Assembly: GCA_024227155.1 (NCBI GenBank) | Contig: JAAELB010000218.1 | Coordinates: forward strand, 17,380 to 81,379 | Source: Desulfobulbaceae bacterium | Lineage (GTDB): Bacteria; Desulfobacterota; Desulfobulbia; Desulfobulbales; Desulfocapsaceae | DNA length: 64,000 nucleotides | Direction of reading: 5' to 3' | Shown here: in pieces, positions 50,862 to 60,429 of the stretch | Position numbering within the stretch: the stretch's first letter is position 1 | Layout: each line of letters starts with the position of its first letter | Made by a program: the position numbers and the translations under genes | Notes under the pieces: generated by a model | Told to the model about the DNA's origin: nothing | Database searches by the model: none | Seen by the model: only the letters and a program-made list of their open reading frames with translations

Positions 50862-52280
50862 TTGAAATATTTCCGGTCTATCGTGGGTAGAGTAGTAAGC
50901 TGGCTGATTGTATTCATATTTGTGATCTTTAGCTCTGTATTACCGGTCTACTCATTTGATATCGGTGAGGAACGAGAGGTTGGCGAAAAACTACTCTACA
51001 CTATAAGATCTTCTTTTCAATTAATAGATGACCCTGATATCACACAATATATCTCAAATCTTGGGGAAACTGTTCTTGAGGTAGCCGGGATTCAATATTT
51101 TGACTACCATTTTTTTATCATAGATAATAGAGAGTTTAACGCCTTTGCCGCACCTTCAGGTCTGATTTTTTTTCACTCAGGCCTTATAGGGGCAATGAAC
51201 AGTGAAAATGAACTGGTTTCTGTATTGGCCCATGAGATTGGTCATATAGTTAAACGTCACTTAGCCGCCAGGGTGGAGAAAGGGAAATACACATCAATCG
51301 CATCCCTCGGGCTTGCTTTGGCAGCACTAGCCTTTGGTGGCTCGGCAGCTCCTGCTCTTTTTCAAGGAGCTCTTGCAACCGGGCAGAGCCTTAATCTGCA
51401 CTATAGCAGGATGCATGAGGAGGAGGCGGACCTGCTGGCGTACAGCTGGATGAAAAATCTTAATAGAAGTCCTGAAGGCCAGGCACGCATGTTGGAAACA
51501 ATGCGGCGTATTGCAAGGTATAGGAGCGATAAGTTGCCACAATACCTGCTGACTCATCCAAATCCCGAGGCGAGGCTGAGCACCATCGAAGCTCTTTTAG
51601 ATGTGGATCAATCGTGGGTGGATGAGCTTGAAGAGGCGACGGATGATTTTGAATTTTTACGATTCAAGTACCGAATCCTTTCGCAGGTGAAGGAAGCTAG
51701 TTCATTACGGCCATATTTCGCGAGTGTTCTTTCAAACAGCAGAGCTTCTCAGATGCATAAAAGTATGGCCAAATATGGTATGGCCCAGATCGCGAAAAAT
51801 GAAAATGATTTTGATCAAAGTTTGAATTTGCTTAAGGAAGTGATTGAACAGTATCCCAACAAAACAATACTTAAAGTTGACAAAGCTGCAGTAGAGGTTG
51901 CTGCAGGTTTAAATGAAAAAGCGGAGAGAACCCTTAGAGTGGCGTTGCGTGTTAATAACTCAGACATGTATGGTACATTCCTTCTGGCTAAACTGCTGGC
52001 CAGGACAGGGCGGAATCAGGAGGCTGAAAAATATTTCAAGGCGGTAATGTATGAACTGCCTGAGTACTCAAAGGTTTATTTTGAGCTCGGACAGCTTGCT
52101 TCGATTGAAGGTAGTTATGGTATTTCAAATTTCTATCTTGGAAAATTTAATCTCTATGAGGGTAAACTGCCCCTTGCTGTGTCTAATTTTAAGGCTGCTA
52201 TAAAGGATGATGGATTATCTGAGGAGATGAAAAATGAGAGTAAAAAGTTACTGAAGAAAATCAAGAAAATATCAAAATAG
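50862..52280 (+). CDS. M48 metalloprotease with TPR repeats (BepA/YfgC-like)
   Basis: A periplasmic zinc protease of 472 residues. The signal peptide (about 1-32) ends near VYSFD. The HEIGH zinc motif is at 124-128, and a downstream HEEEAD supplies the third ligand. From about 280 on there are tetratricopeptide-like helices (LLKEVIEQYPN, LAKLLARTGRNQEAEKYF). This layout matches BepA, which helps or degrades outer-membrane proteins such as LptD. The start is TTG 50862 with AAGGAA upstream; an earlier TTG lies at 50829. Confidence 0.85.
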   Translation: MKYFRSIVGRVVSWLIVFIFVIFSSVLPVYSFDIGEEREVGEKLLYTIRSSFQLIDDPDITQYISNLGETVLEVAGIQYFDYHFFIIDNREFNAFAAPSGLIFFHSGLIGAMNSENELVSVLAHEIGHIVKRHLAARVEKGKYTSIASLGLALAALAFGGSAAPALFQGALATGQSLNLHYSRMHEEEADLLAYSWMKNLNRSPEGQARMLETMRRIARYRSDKLPQYLLTHPNPEARLSTIEALLDVDQSWVDELEEATDDFEFLRFKYRILSQVKEASSLRPYFASVLSNSRASQMHKSMAKYGMAQIAKNENDFDQSLNLLKEVIEQYPNKTILKVDKAAVEVAAGLNEKAERTLRVALRVNNSDMYGTFLLAKLLARTGRNQEAEKYFKAVMYELPEYSKVYFELGQLASIEGSYGISNFYLGKFNLYEGKLPLAVSNFKAAIKDDGLSEEMKNESKKLLKKIKKISK

Positions 52281-52290
52281 TATCTTTGCA

Positions 52291-53220
52291 TTACTCCATT
52301 TCAGTGAGTAACCCTTTTAGGGCAGATAGTGTGGGCGCATCAAAAATCTGTCTTCTGAGGGAGGAACATCCAGGCAATGCCTTGTAGTATCTGCACATTT
52401 GGTTTTTAACATAACCTAAAACTTTTTCGGCAGGCAGAAATTGCTCCATGAGCTGAAGATGTTGTTTCGCAACCTCGGTGATTGCAGCTAATGACTTAGG
52501 CCTTTCTGTATCACTGAAAAGCCATGGATTTCCTAATGCTCCACGGCCTATCATCACCCCGTCGCATCCGGTATCGGACATTAAAGTCCGGCCATCCTGC
52601 AGGGAGAGAATATCACCATTGCCAATGACAGGTATTGTTACAGCCTCCTTGACCCTTCTGATGATATCAGGGGTAATGGTTCCGGAAAACCCCTGGGCCC
52701 AGGTTCTGGCATGAACTGTAACAGCTGCTGCGCCACATCCCTCAATCATCTTTGCAAATTCAACACTATTAATGTTTTGCTGATCTTTACCGGAACGGAT
52801 TTTTACCGTCACCGGAAGCGATACTTTTTTAATAATTTTTGAGATAATCTCCTCCGCAAGATCCGGTCTTGTCATTAGTGCCGCACCAGCACCTCTTTTG
52901 GTTACTTTTTTGACAGGACACCCCATATTGATGTCAATCATATCAGGCTGATAAGATTCCAGAATGACGGCCGCTTCAGCCATAATATCTGGCTCTGCAC
53001 CAAACAACTGAAAGGAGACAGGTTTTTCTTCAGGGATAGAATTCAACATCCGCACTGTGTTTGAATGCAGATAGACAAGTCCGTGGCAACTTATCATCTC
53101 TGAGACACAATAGGCCGCACCATAACGACGGCAGAGGAGCCGAAAGGGTAGATCAGTATAACCGGCCAGTGGGGCGAGTACGAAGGGGGAAGAAAATTGG
53201 AGTTGAGCGATGCGAAGCAT
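52291..53220 (-). CDS. dusB: tRNA-dihydrouridine synthase DusB
   Basis: A 309-residue FMN enzyme that reduces uridine in tRNA D-loops. Motifs: APLAGYTDLPFR (N-terminal FMN strand), NMGCPVKKVTKRGAGAALM (catalytic Cys), TVHARTWAQGF and GCDGVMIGRGALGNPW. The spacing is that of DusB/DUS1-type proteins. It is a single gene convergent with the protease gene, 10 bases apart. Confidence 0.93.
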   Translation of the reverse strand: MLRIAQLQFSSPFVLAPLAGYTDLPFRLLCRRYGAAYCVSEMISCHGLVYLHSNTVRMLNSIPEEKPVSFQLFGAEPDIMAEAAVILESYQPDMIDINMGCPVKKVTKRGAGAALMTRPDLAEEIISKIIKKVSLPVTVKIRSGKDQQNINSVEFAKMIEGCGAAAVTVHARTWAQGFSGTITPDIIRRVKEAVTIPVIGNGDILSLQDGRTLMSDTGCDGVMIGRGALGNPWLFSDTERPKSLAAITEVAKQHLQLMEQFLPAEKVLGYVKNQMCRYYKALPGCSSLRRQIFDAPTLSALKGLLTEME

Positions 53221-53234
53221 ATTGGAGAATAATT

Positions 53235-53273
53235 AAAAACCCAAGGGCATCCGTGAAAGGGGTGCCCCTGGGT
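53235..53273 (-). terminator. Rho-independent terminator, end of the leuS-lptE transcript
   Basis: On the reverse strand ACCCA-GGGGCA (53273-53263) pairs with TGCCC-TGGGT (53249-53239) with one mismatch, followed by TTTTTAATTATT. It lies downstream of lptE and upstream of dusB. Confidence 0.7.
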
Positions 53274-53290
53274 AAATAGGAATAACTAAC

Positions 53291-53312
53291 CCGACTAGTC
53301 GGTAACTTTTTT
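53291..53312. other. Perfect 12-bp palindrome plus T-run
   Basis: CCGACTAGTCGG (53291-53302) is self-complementary, and TTTTTT follows at 53307-53312 on the forward strand. No forward gene ends here, so it may be an operator or a remnant structure in the lptE-dusB gap. Confidence 0.3.
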
Positions 53313-53323
53313 AGAATCGCTGG

Positions 53324-53417
53324 ATAAGTGCCTTGCCGATAGCTCTAAGCTTATGATTTCAAATCGATCTCATAATTACTTGTTTTTTATTACAGCTTTT
53401 AAGTGGTAAGGCACTAA
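53324..53417. repeat. Intergenic repeat family A, copy A5
   Basis: Begins ATAAGTGCCTTGCCGAT, continues with ATTACTTGTTTTTTATTAC and CAGCTTTT and ends GTAAGGCACTAA. It is the copy closest to A3 at 20203-20314. Its right end abuts the stop codon of lptE (53419). Confidence 0.85.
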
Positions 53418-53418
53418 C

Positions 53419-53940
53419 TTATAATGTTGGCAGGATGGCAACCGTTCTCTGATAGATTTTTTTTGAGATGTCATCAATGATGGTTTCAAGCGCCGTTTCT
53501 TCGTTGTCTGTATTTACACTTGAAGTTGATGAGACCAGGTATTCTTCAGTCCATGTTTCATCAGAAACCTCAAGCAAGATCTTTTTAGTTGAGATCTCTT
53601 TTAAGATATAGCGAACCCGAAGCCGCACTTTCACCTCGGTTGCTACATTGTCTGTACCATAGGAAAGGCTTGGAAGTTCGATTGAAACAATTTCACCTGC
53701 CAAAATTAAATCGGCACCAGCTTTTTGTCGCACCGTGGATATGGAGCCAGACTTTTGAAACCATTTGGTCAAAGACCTGTAGATCTGTGAGTCTAGTTTA
53801 AGTTCACTGGTACGATTTTTCCACTCTATCACATAAATGCTTTTATGTGGGCCGGAGTAGACGTTAGGATTGCGATAACCACAATTTGAAATTAGCAGTA
53901 GAACCAAAAATAATGATGCAATTCTTAGAACCGTTTTCAC
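53419..53940 (-). CDS. lptE: LPS assembly lipoprotein LptE
   Basis: A 173-residue lipoprotein precursor with lipobox LISNC (Cys20) and the small alpha/beta LptE fold (IYVIEWKNRTSE, LILAGEIVSIELPSLSY, YQRTVA). With LptD it forms the plug-and-barrel complex that inserts LPS into the outer membrane. The start is GTG 53940 with AGGAGATTCTAA upstream. It follows leuS on the same strand, a gene order (leuS-lptE) shared by many Proteobacteria. Confidence 0.82.
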   Translation of the reverse strand: MKTVLRIASLFLVLLLISNCGYRNPNVYSGPHKSIYVIEWKNRTSELKLDSQIYRSLTKWFQKSGSISTVRQKAGADLILAGEIVSIELPSLSYGTDNVATEVKVRLRVRYILKEISTKKILLEVSDETWTEEYLVSSTSSVNTDNEETALETIIDDISKKIYQRTVAILPTL

Positions 53941-54024
53941 TTAGAATCTCCTGTGTTATTAGATGGATGCTATAATAGTTCGTCCTGACTTAACCATCTC
54001 TTGTTCTTGCGTTTGATAGTAGTA

Positions 54025-56517
54025 TCAAACCACAATATTAACAAGCTTCTTCTTTACGACGATTGTCTTTTTAATCGGTTTAGAATCGATGAATTTTAAG
54101 GTACTGTTGTCGTTTAAGGCAAGTTCTTTGAGTTCATCATCTGTAATATCCGCAGGGACTTGAACCCTGGAGCGAACTTTCCCGTTAACTTGTATGACAA
54201 TTGTGAGGAGATCCTCTTTTGCGGCTTCAGGGTCATAATCCGGCCAGGCTACATCCTCTATTGAACTGCTGTTGCCAATCTCCTCCCACATTTCTGAAGT
54301 AAAATGGGGTACCATCGGTGAGAGCAGGGTGAGAAGTATCGACACGGCCTCTTTGGCAACCCCGGGCTCTATCCCGGCCTTGCCGTCGTCACCAAGGCTG
54401 GTGTTCAGAACATTGAAAAGTTCCATCATCGCACTGATTGCGGTGTTGAAATGAAAATTATGTTCAATGTTTTCACTGACGCGTTTTATGGTTTGATGGG
54501 TTTTCCTATGGAGATTTTTTCCAACTTCGCTCAAATCATCAGGTATCTCCACGGAACAATCAAGGAGATCTTTATTGGCAGAGATCAAGCGGAAGACACG
54601 GTTAAGAAAACGGGATGATCCTTCAACGCCCTGTGAACTCCATTCGAGATCCCTTTCCGGTGGGGCAGCAAAAAGACTGAAAAGACGTACTGTGTCTGCA
54701 CCGTACTCCTGGATTAGATCGTTGGGGTCAACGACGTTGCCTTTGGATTTGGACATTTTGGTTCCATCTTTAATTACCATGCCCTGGGTGAGCAGGTTGG
54801 TAAATGGTTCGTCAATATCCAGGTGGCCTAGATCTCGAAGTACTTTTGTGAAAAATCGGGAATAGAGCAGGTGTAAAATAGCATGCTCAACCCCGCCAAT
54901 GTACTGGTCTACCGGTAACCAGTATGATGCCTTGGATTGATCGAGGGGGGTTTTGTCGTGTCTCGGGCAGGCGAACCTCGCGAAGTACCAGGATGATTCC
55001 ATAAAAGTGTCCATGGTATCGGTCTCACGCTTCGCTTTTCCACCGCAGGCTGGGCAGATGGTTTCTATAAAAGATGATCGCTGATGAAGGGGTACACAGC
55101 TGCTGGCTGCATCTGGATCTTCAGGCAATGTCACAGGCAAATCTTTTTCAGGAACAGGCTGTACCCCGCAGCTGTCGCAATGAATCATAGGGATTGGTGC
55201 ACCCCAGTATCTCTGTCTTGATATACCCCAGTCCCTCAACCTGTATGTCACATGGGCTGCACCAAAGTTGTTTTCTTTGGCATGGTTGATAATTGCCTTT
55301 TGGGCATCCAGGGAATCCATACCGCTAAACTCTCCAGAGTTAACGAGAACCCCGGGAACGGTAGAAGCCTCTTCCATGGTAGATGCATCAAGCTGAGGGT
55401 CACCTGGCATCACCACAGGAGTGATTTCGAGCTGGTATTTTTTTGCAAATTCAAAGTCTCTTTCATCATGGGCAGGAACAGCCATTACAGCACCGGTGCC
55501 ATATTCCATGAGTACGAAATTTGCGATAAAAATGGGGATTTTTACACCATTGAATGGATTTACACAGTATTTACCGGTGAAAATACCTCGCTTTTCAGGT
55601 TCATCAGTAACAGACTGCCGCTGTTTCTCAAGGAGAATATCTTTAATAAAGAGACGAATTTCATCTTCATTTTCACTCCCGCCAATGAGCTGGTCAACAA
55701 GTGGATGTTCTGCGGCCAGTGACATAAAGGTCACACCAAAAATGGTATCCGGCCTGGTAGTAAATATAGAAATATTGCATTCCATGGAGTCGACTGGGAA
55801 GTCACAGGTGAGACCCGTTGATTTGCCGATCCAGTTCTTCTGCATGGTAACAACTTTTTCAGGCCAACCCGATAATTTATCCAAATCACTAAGCAGCTCT
55901 TCAGCATAATCTGTAATTTTAAAAAACCAGCCGTTCATCTTCCTTGGAGATACAAGTTCATCGCAGCGCCAGCAGGTTCCCTCAATCACCTGTTCGTTGG
56001 CAAGCACCGTCTGACATGATTCGCACCAGTTCACTGTGGTTACTTTCTCGTAAACAATGCCTTTGTTGTACATTTCGATAAAAAGGCGCTGTTCCCAGTG
56101 GTAGTATTTAGGATTACATGTAGCAATTTCCCGGGACCAATCGTAGGAAAGACCAAGCTGCTTCAGCTGTGTCCTCATATAGTCGATATTGGAATAGGTC
56201 CAGGTGGCTGGGTGGCTGTTGTTTTTTTGAGCGGCATTTTCAGCAGGTAAGCCGAAAGCGTCCCAGCCCATGGGATGAAGGACGTTGTACCCCTTCATCC
56301 TTTTGTATCTGGCGACAACATCACCAATAGAGTAGTTTCGAACATGCCCCATATGTATACGACCGGAAGGATAGGGGAACATTTCAAGCACATAATACTT
56401 TTCTTTAGAGTCGTCCTCTTCTACCTTGTAGGTCTCATTTTTATCCCAATTTGTCTGCCATTTGTCCTCAATGGACTTGAAGTCGTACCTTGTTGGGGCA
56501 CCGCTATCTGTGGTCAT
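54025..56517 (-). CDS. leuS: Leucyl-tRNA synthetase
   Basis: An 830-residue class I aminoacyl-tRNA synthetase. The HIGH-type motif is HMGH (55-58), the KMSKS motif is in TKMSKSKGN, and the editing CP1 domain (TTRPDTIFG, AVPAHDERDFEFA) is intact. Length matches bacterial LeuRS. GAGGCTGAATT stands before the ATG. It lies 57 bases after dnaB and leads to lptE. Confidence 0.95.
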   Translation of the reverse strand: MTTDSGAPTRYDFKSIEDKWQTNWDKNETYKVEEDDSKEKYYVLEMFPYPSGRIHMGHVRNYSIGDVVARYKRMKGYNVLHPMGWDAFGLPAENAAQKNNSHPATWTYSNIDYMRTQLKQLGLSYDWSREIATCNPKYYHWEQRLFIEMYNKGIVYEKVTTVNWCESCQTVLANEQVIEGTCWRCDELVSPRKMNGWFFKITDYAEELLSDLDKLSGWPEKVVTMQKNWIGKSTGLTCDFPVDSMECNISIFTTRPDTIFGVTFMSLAAEHPLVDQLIGGSENEDEIRLFIKDILLEKQRQSVTDEPEKRGIFTGKYCVNPFNGVKIPIFIANFVLMEYGTGAVMAVPAHDERDFEFAKKYQLEITPVVMPGDPQLDASTMEEASTVPGVLVNSGEFSGMDSLDAQKAIINHAKENNFGAAHVTYRLRDWGISRQRYWGAPIPMIHCDSCGVQPVPEKDLPVTLPEDPDAASSCVPLHQRSSFIETICPACGGKAKRETDTMDTFMESSWYFARFACPRHDKTPLDQSKASYWLPVDQYIGGVEHAILHLLYSRFFTKVLRDLGHLDIDEPFTNLLTQGMVIKDGTKMSKSKGNVVDPNDLIQEYGADTVRLFSLFAAPPERDLEWSSQGVEGSSRFLNRVFRLISANKDLLDCSVEIPDDLSEVGKNLHRKTHQTIKRVSENIEHNFHFNTAISAMMELFNVLNTSLGDDGKAGIEPGVAKEAVSILLTLLSPMVPHFTSEMWEEIGNSSSIEDVAWPDYDPEAAKEDLLTIVIQVNGKVRSRVQVPADITDDELKELALNDNSTLKFIDSKPIKKTIVVKKKLVNIVV

Positions 56518-56573
56518 AATTCAGCCTCTATATAGAGTGTGTGTTGAAAAGAATAATGTAAAGAAGTAACGGA

Positions 56574-57959
56574 TTATTCGTAACCTTCAGAATCCTCATA
56601 GCTACTCATGTTTTCAAACATGGTGAACTCTTTAATAAAGGTAAGTTTAGAGGTGCCTGTAGGACCATTCCTCTGTTTACCTATGATAATTTCAGCAGTT
56701 CCCTGGTCAGGGTTATCTTCTGCCTTGTTATATACTTCGTCACGGTAAATAAAGCAGATAACATCAGCATCCTGCTCAATAGCGCCAGATTCACGCAGAT
56801 CAGACATCATTGGGCGTTTGTCAGTACGGCTCTCAAGACCGCGATTAAGCTGGGAGAGCGCTATTACCGGAACAGCGTGTTCTTTGGCTAGGGCTTTCAG
56901 CGACCTGGAAATTTCACTGATTTCCTGGGTTCTGTTTTCTGTGCTGCGGCCGCGCATCAGCTGCAGGTAGTCAACAACAATGAGTCCGATCTCATGCTGG
57001 GCGGCAAGTCTTCTGACCTTTGCTCTCATTTCAAGTACAGATATTGCCGGGGTGTCGTCTATATAGATAGGCGCCTCTGAGAGCATGCCGACGGCCCTGG
57101 TAAGTTTTGGCCAGTCTTCACTTCGTAATTTACCTGTTCTGATCCTCTGGGAATCTATACGTCCGACTGAACTCAATAACCTCATGACGAGCTGCTCTTT
57201 TGACATCTCAAGGCTGAAAACCGCAACCCCCGTTTTCTCAACCAGTGAGGCATGTTGAGCAATATTCATGGCAAACGAGGTTTTACCCATTGAAGGACGC
57301 GCTGCCAGAATTATGAGATCAGATGGTTGCAGTCCGGCGGTCATTTTATCAATTTCGCTATAGCCAGTAGGAACTCCCGTTATGAGTTCTTTGCGTTTGT
57401 AGAGTTGCTCAACTACCGCAAAAGCCTTGGGTACGATTGATTTAATATGGGTGAAATGCCCCTCACCCTTACTTCCTGCAATATCAAAAATTGCCTGTTC
57501 TGCTTCATCAACAAGGATGTCTATATCGTTCTGCTCTTCATAGCATCTCTGGGCGATATCACTGTTTACTGAAATCAGTCGGCGAAGTATGGATTTTTCC
57601 CGAATTATTCTAGCGTAACTTCCCACGTTGGAGGTAACAGGTACGATGGAAGTGAGTGATGCAAGGTATGAAGGTCCACCAACTTTATCAATTTTATTTG
57701 TGTTTAAGAGCAGGTTGGAGACTGTCAGGAGATCCTGGGGTTCGTTTTTGTCGAATAGATCAACCATGCTCTCGTAGATGAGTTTATGACTGTCCTTATA
57801 AAAATCATGGGGTTTAAGGATTTCCAGAACAGTTCCAAGCAAATCGGCTTTTAACAGGATAGACCCAAGAACAGCCTGCTCAGCTTCTATGTTTTGAGGT
57901 GGTATCCTGGATGGCACAACAGACATGTTTGGTTCAGACATTATAGCGTTATCAATCAT
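56574..57959 (-). CDS. dnaB: Replicative DNA helicase DnaB
   Basis: A 461-residue hexameric helicase that unwinds DNA ahead of the fork. The N-terminal domain (IPPQNIEAEQAVLGSILL) and the RecA-like domain with Walker A RPSMGKTS (about 220-227), DYLQLM and SDLRESGAIEQDADV are complete. No intein is present. A second Met at residue 7 is an alternative start. It stands after the rpsF-rpsR-rplI group, a common order in many bacteria. Confidence 0.95.
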   Translation of the reverse strand: MIDNAIMSEPNMSVVPSRIPPQNIEAEQAVLGSILLKADLLGTVLEILKPHDFYKDSHKLIYESMVDLFDKNEPQDLLTVSNLLLNTNKIDKVGGPSYLASLTSIVPVTSNVGSYARIIREKSILRRLISVNSDIAQRCYEEQNDIDILVDEAEQAIFDIAGSKGEGHFTHIKSIVPKAFAVVEQLYKRKELITGVPTGYSEIDKMTAGLQPSDLIILAARPSMGKTSFAMNIAQHASLVEKTGVAVFSLEMSKEQLVMRLLSSVGRIDSQRIRTGKLRSEDWPKLTRAVGMLSEAPIYIDDTPAISVLEMRAKVRRLAAQHEIGLIVVDYLQLMRGRSTENRTQEISEISRSLKALAKEHAVPVIALSQLNRGLESRTDKRPMMSDLRESGAIEQDADVICFIYRDEVYNKAEDNPDQGTAEIIIGKQRNGPTGTSKLTFIKEFTMFENMSSYEDSEGYE

Positions 57960-58030
57960 TGTGGCTAAAGTGTGGGGATATGTGGGAAAAAAATATCATC
58001 TCAGGAACAAACCATAGACTAAGTATTAAA

Positions 58031-58066
58031 CAAAAACACACCATGAAGGTCAACCCTCTAGGTGTG
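58031..58066 (-). terminator. Probable terminator downstream of rplI
   Basis: On the reverse strand CACACC (58066-58061) pairs with GGTGTG (58042-58037), with further AGG/CCT pairs inside, followed by TTTTTGTTT. It separates rplI from dnaB. Confidence 0.5.
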
Positions 58067-58152
58067 CTTTGATAGTACAATATGACGCAGCAGATGAAAA
58101 AATGTGCTGCTAACCGGCTACCCTTACTAACACAGGGCGAGGTGTTTTAAAA

Positions 58153-58605
58153 TTACTTGGCTTTAATGGGAATAACATTAACTGATATTTCAGCGGTAAC
58201 GTTAAAACCAACTTTAACCATAATTTTGGTCTCACCAAGGGTCTTAATTGGATCGTTTAGCAGGATTTGACGTTTGTCTAACTTAACATCAAGTTCGGCG
58301 AGTTGAGCACAAATATCGGCGTTGGTGACAGAACCAAAAAGCCTCTCGTCGTCGCCCGCAAGCTGCTCTATTATCACCTCAAGACCGGAAATCTTCTTTG
58401 CGGTGTTTTCAGCAGTTTTCTGGTCTTTTGCTCGTCTTGCCTCGATCTCTGCCTTATTTTTTTCAAGAGCAGCCATATTTTCTTCAGTAGCCAGAACTCC
58501 TTTACCTTGTGGAAGGAGGTAGTTTCGTCCATAACCTGCTTTAACTGTAACCACGTCTCCCTCAAAACCGAGAGAACTGATTGTTTCTTTTAAAATGAGT
58601 TCCAT
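58153..58605 (-). CDS. rplI: Ribosomal protein bL9
   Basis: A 150-residue bL9 with the N-terminal 23S rRNA-binding domain (VTVKAGYGRNYLLPQGKGV) and the long helix and C-terminal domain (GSVTNADI). Length is normal. TAGGAG precedes the ATG. It is the last gene of the rpsF-rpsR-DUF2232-rplI group. Confidence 0.97.
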   Translation of the reverse strand: MELILKETISSLGFEGDVVTVKAGYGRNYLLPQGKGVLATEENMAALEKNKAEIEARRAKDQKTAENTAKKISGLEVIIEQLAGDDERLFGSVTNADICAQLAELDVKLDKRQILLNDPIKTLGETKIMVKVGFNVTAEISVNVIPIKAK

Positions 58606-58630
58606 TTTTAAACTCCTATGAAAATGTATC

Positions 58631-58661
58631 TATAAGTGACAGTCTCAACGCTTCACTTATA
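58631..58661 (-). promoter_or_regulatory. Hairpin between the DUF2232 gene and rplI
   Basis: TATAAGTGA (58631-58639) and TCACTTATA (58653-58661) form a perfect 9-bp stem with a 13-base loop in the intergenic mRNA. It has no T-run and could be a processing or stability element. Confidence 0.4.
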
Positions 58662-58678
58662 TTTCGAACCAATGTCGA

Positions 58679-59650
58679 TTATTTCTCTTCGTTGACTATT
58701 TGTTGTTTCAGTTTCCTAAAATCGAACCAGATATCTGCAATACCAAGAATAATGAGAACGATAGTGCCAAATGATTGAAGGATCATCATCACATAGAAAA
58801 AAGATCTCAACAGAATGGGCACACTCCATTTATTCATGTAGAACACTGCAACAGCCAGGCCCTGGAATGCATAGATAATACTCAGTAAAATAATACCGTT
58901 AATGCCGATAAACTTTAATGATTGGACGGGAACCAGTGAGGCAAGAGCGGTTATTATCACGAGCCAAATGAGTTTATCAGGTAAGCTCCAGTATCCGTAG
59001 CTAACCCAGGGGGATGCACCATTAATTTTCAGCAGCAGATTATTGCCAATCACCATGGTAAACCAGGTGACAAGTAATATTATACTGCCTAAAATAGCCG
59101 GCATAATAATAGGTACAAGCACCTTCATTTGATACAATGTTGTTTCAAGCACAATCATTGTATCCCCTGAGACAGTATCACTTTGCCGGTAGTACGTTAA
59201 AGCTTCTCCAATTCCTTGATCCAGTGTTTGCAGCAGCTGGTTATAAGGGGATATCTCTGCTCCAAAGGTGAAGAAACCGAGGATGATAGTCCACCCCACA
59301 GCTAAGGTTACGCATGTCTTAAGCCCGCATATTGCTATCGTATCCTGCCTTTCTGTAGAGGTAAACAAGACATAACCTGAAAGCAAAAAAACCGCTGAAA
59401 AAATAAATAAATCAAAGCTGTTTAGCAGGGTCAGGACAATTGCAGCCAGGGCCAGGGCAGTGAGTAAAAACCTCTTACCAGTATATCCGCCATATTTACC
59501 GAGTACCAGAAATGCAAGCAGGGGTAGCAGCATGTGCAACCAGCCAAAGAGAGACCACTCTATAGCTGGCAGTATAATAACCAGACTGCAGGTCAGGATA
59601 GCCCCTATAATCTTCCGCACGTCTGGTTTTTGCTCTGCCTGGATCGTCAC
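58679..59650 (-). CDS. DUF2232 (YybS-like) membrane protein
   Basis: A 323-residue protein with about eight hydrophobic segments and almost no soluble domain, matching the YybS/DUF2232 family. This family is often found between rpsR and rplI, as here; the function is unknown, though a transport or envelope role is assumed. It starts with GTG 59650. Confidence 0.8.
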   Translation of the reverse strand: MTIQAEQKPDVRKIIGAILTCSLVIILPAIEWSLFGWLHMLLPLLAFLVLGKYGGYTGKRFLLTALALAAIVLTLLNSFDLFIFSAVFLLSGYVLFTSTERQDTIAICGLKTCVTLAVGWTIILGFFTFGAEISPYNQLLQTLDQGIGEALTYYRQSDTVSGDTMIVLETTLYQMKVLVPIIMPAILGSIILLVTWFTMVIGNNLLLKINGASPWVSYGYWSLPDKLIWLVIITALASLVPVQSLKFIGINGIILLSIIYAFQGLAVAVFYMNKWSVPILLRSFFYVMMILQSFGTIVLIILGIADIWFDFRKLKQQIVNEEK

Positions 59651-59680
59651 CTTAGTAAACCTGTAACACGTAGTCTTTAA

Positions 59681-59926
59681 TTAACCCTGGGAAGATCCTG
59701 AGTATGGCAAGAACGCAATTTGTCTTGCCTGCTTAATAGCCTCGCAAAGTTGACGCTGGTGAGTAGCACAGGTACCAACGATTCTTCGAGGAATAATCTT
59801 GCCCCGCTCAGATACAAAGTTGCGAAGGGTTTTAACGTCTTTGTAATTTATAACCAGTTCTTTATCGGAACAGAACCGACAGGATTTTCGGCGGGAAAAT
59901 AGTTTCTTTTGTGGTCTTGGTGCCAT
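59681..59926 (-). CDS. rpsR: Ribosomal protein bS18
   Basis: An 81-residue bS18 with the N-terminal CRFC pair, the central [21 protein letters not shown] block and the C-terminal [22 protein letters not shown] segment. CAGGAGG precedes the ATG. It forms a heterodimer with bS6 on the 30S platform. Confidence 0.97.
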   Translation of the reverse strand: MAPRPQKKLFSRRKSCRFCSDKELVINYKDVKTLRNFVSERGKIIPRRIVGTCATHQRQLCEAIKQARQIAFLPYSGSSQG

Positions 59927-59973
59927 CGTATAGCCCTCCTGGGGATATTAGATCAATTAGGATATTATTTTGG

Positions 59974-60429
59974 TTACTCAGCTTCAGGAGCTACAGGAGC
60001 TTCAGCAGCGGCTACCTTTGGAGTGGACTCCTCGGTAGGAGCTTCACCATTTGCAGCTTCGCTTTCCTCAGCTTCGGCGGCAACAGATGCTTCTCTTGCT
60101 GAAACATCAGCGATAGCTTGTTGAATTTCTTCAGCGTTAATTGCAGCGGCTGTTTTGATGGTCATATATTTCATAACTGCATCATCAATTCTAAACTTAC
60201 GCTCGATTTCTGCGACAGCTGCTGGTGTCCCGGCATAATCACAGTAAACATAGTATCCCAGGCTCTCTTTCTTAATAAGGTATGCAAGCTTCTTCATACC
60301 CCATTTGTTCATCTCAATTATAGAACCTTTTTCATCTGCAACAATATCAGTGGTGTAACCAATGACTTTGTTGATCTCTTCTTCCCCAGCATTTGGGCGT
60401 AAAATAAAGATCGTTTCGTACCTTCTCAT
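59974..60429 (-). CDS. rpsF: Ribosomal protein bS6
   Basis: A 151-residue bS6. The conserved RRYETIFILRP start, GMKKLAYLIKKE-GYYVY block and RKFRIDDAVMKY-T segment are present. A tail of about 50 residues, rich in Ala and Glu, extends the core; acidic tails of this kind are known in bS6 as sites of glutamate addition by RimK. GAGGAGGAAATC precedes the ATG. The leader upstream holds several hairpins. Confidence 0.96.
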   Translation of the reverse strand: MRRYETIFILRPNAGEEEINKVIGYTTDIVADEKGSIIEMNKWGMKKLAYLIKKESLGYYVYCDYAGTPAAVAEIERKFRIDDAVMKYMTIKTAAAINAEEIQQAIADVSAREASVAAEAEESEAANGEAPTEESTPKVAAAEAPVAPEAE

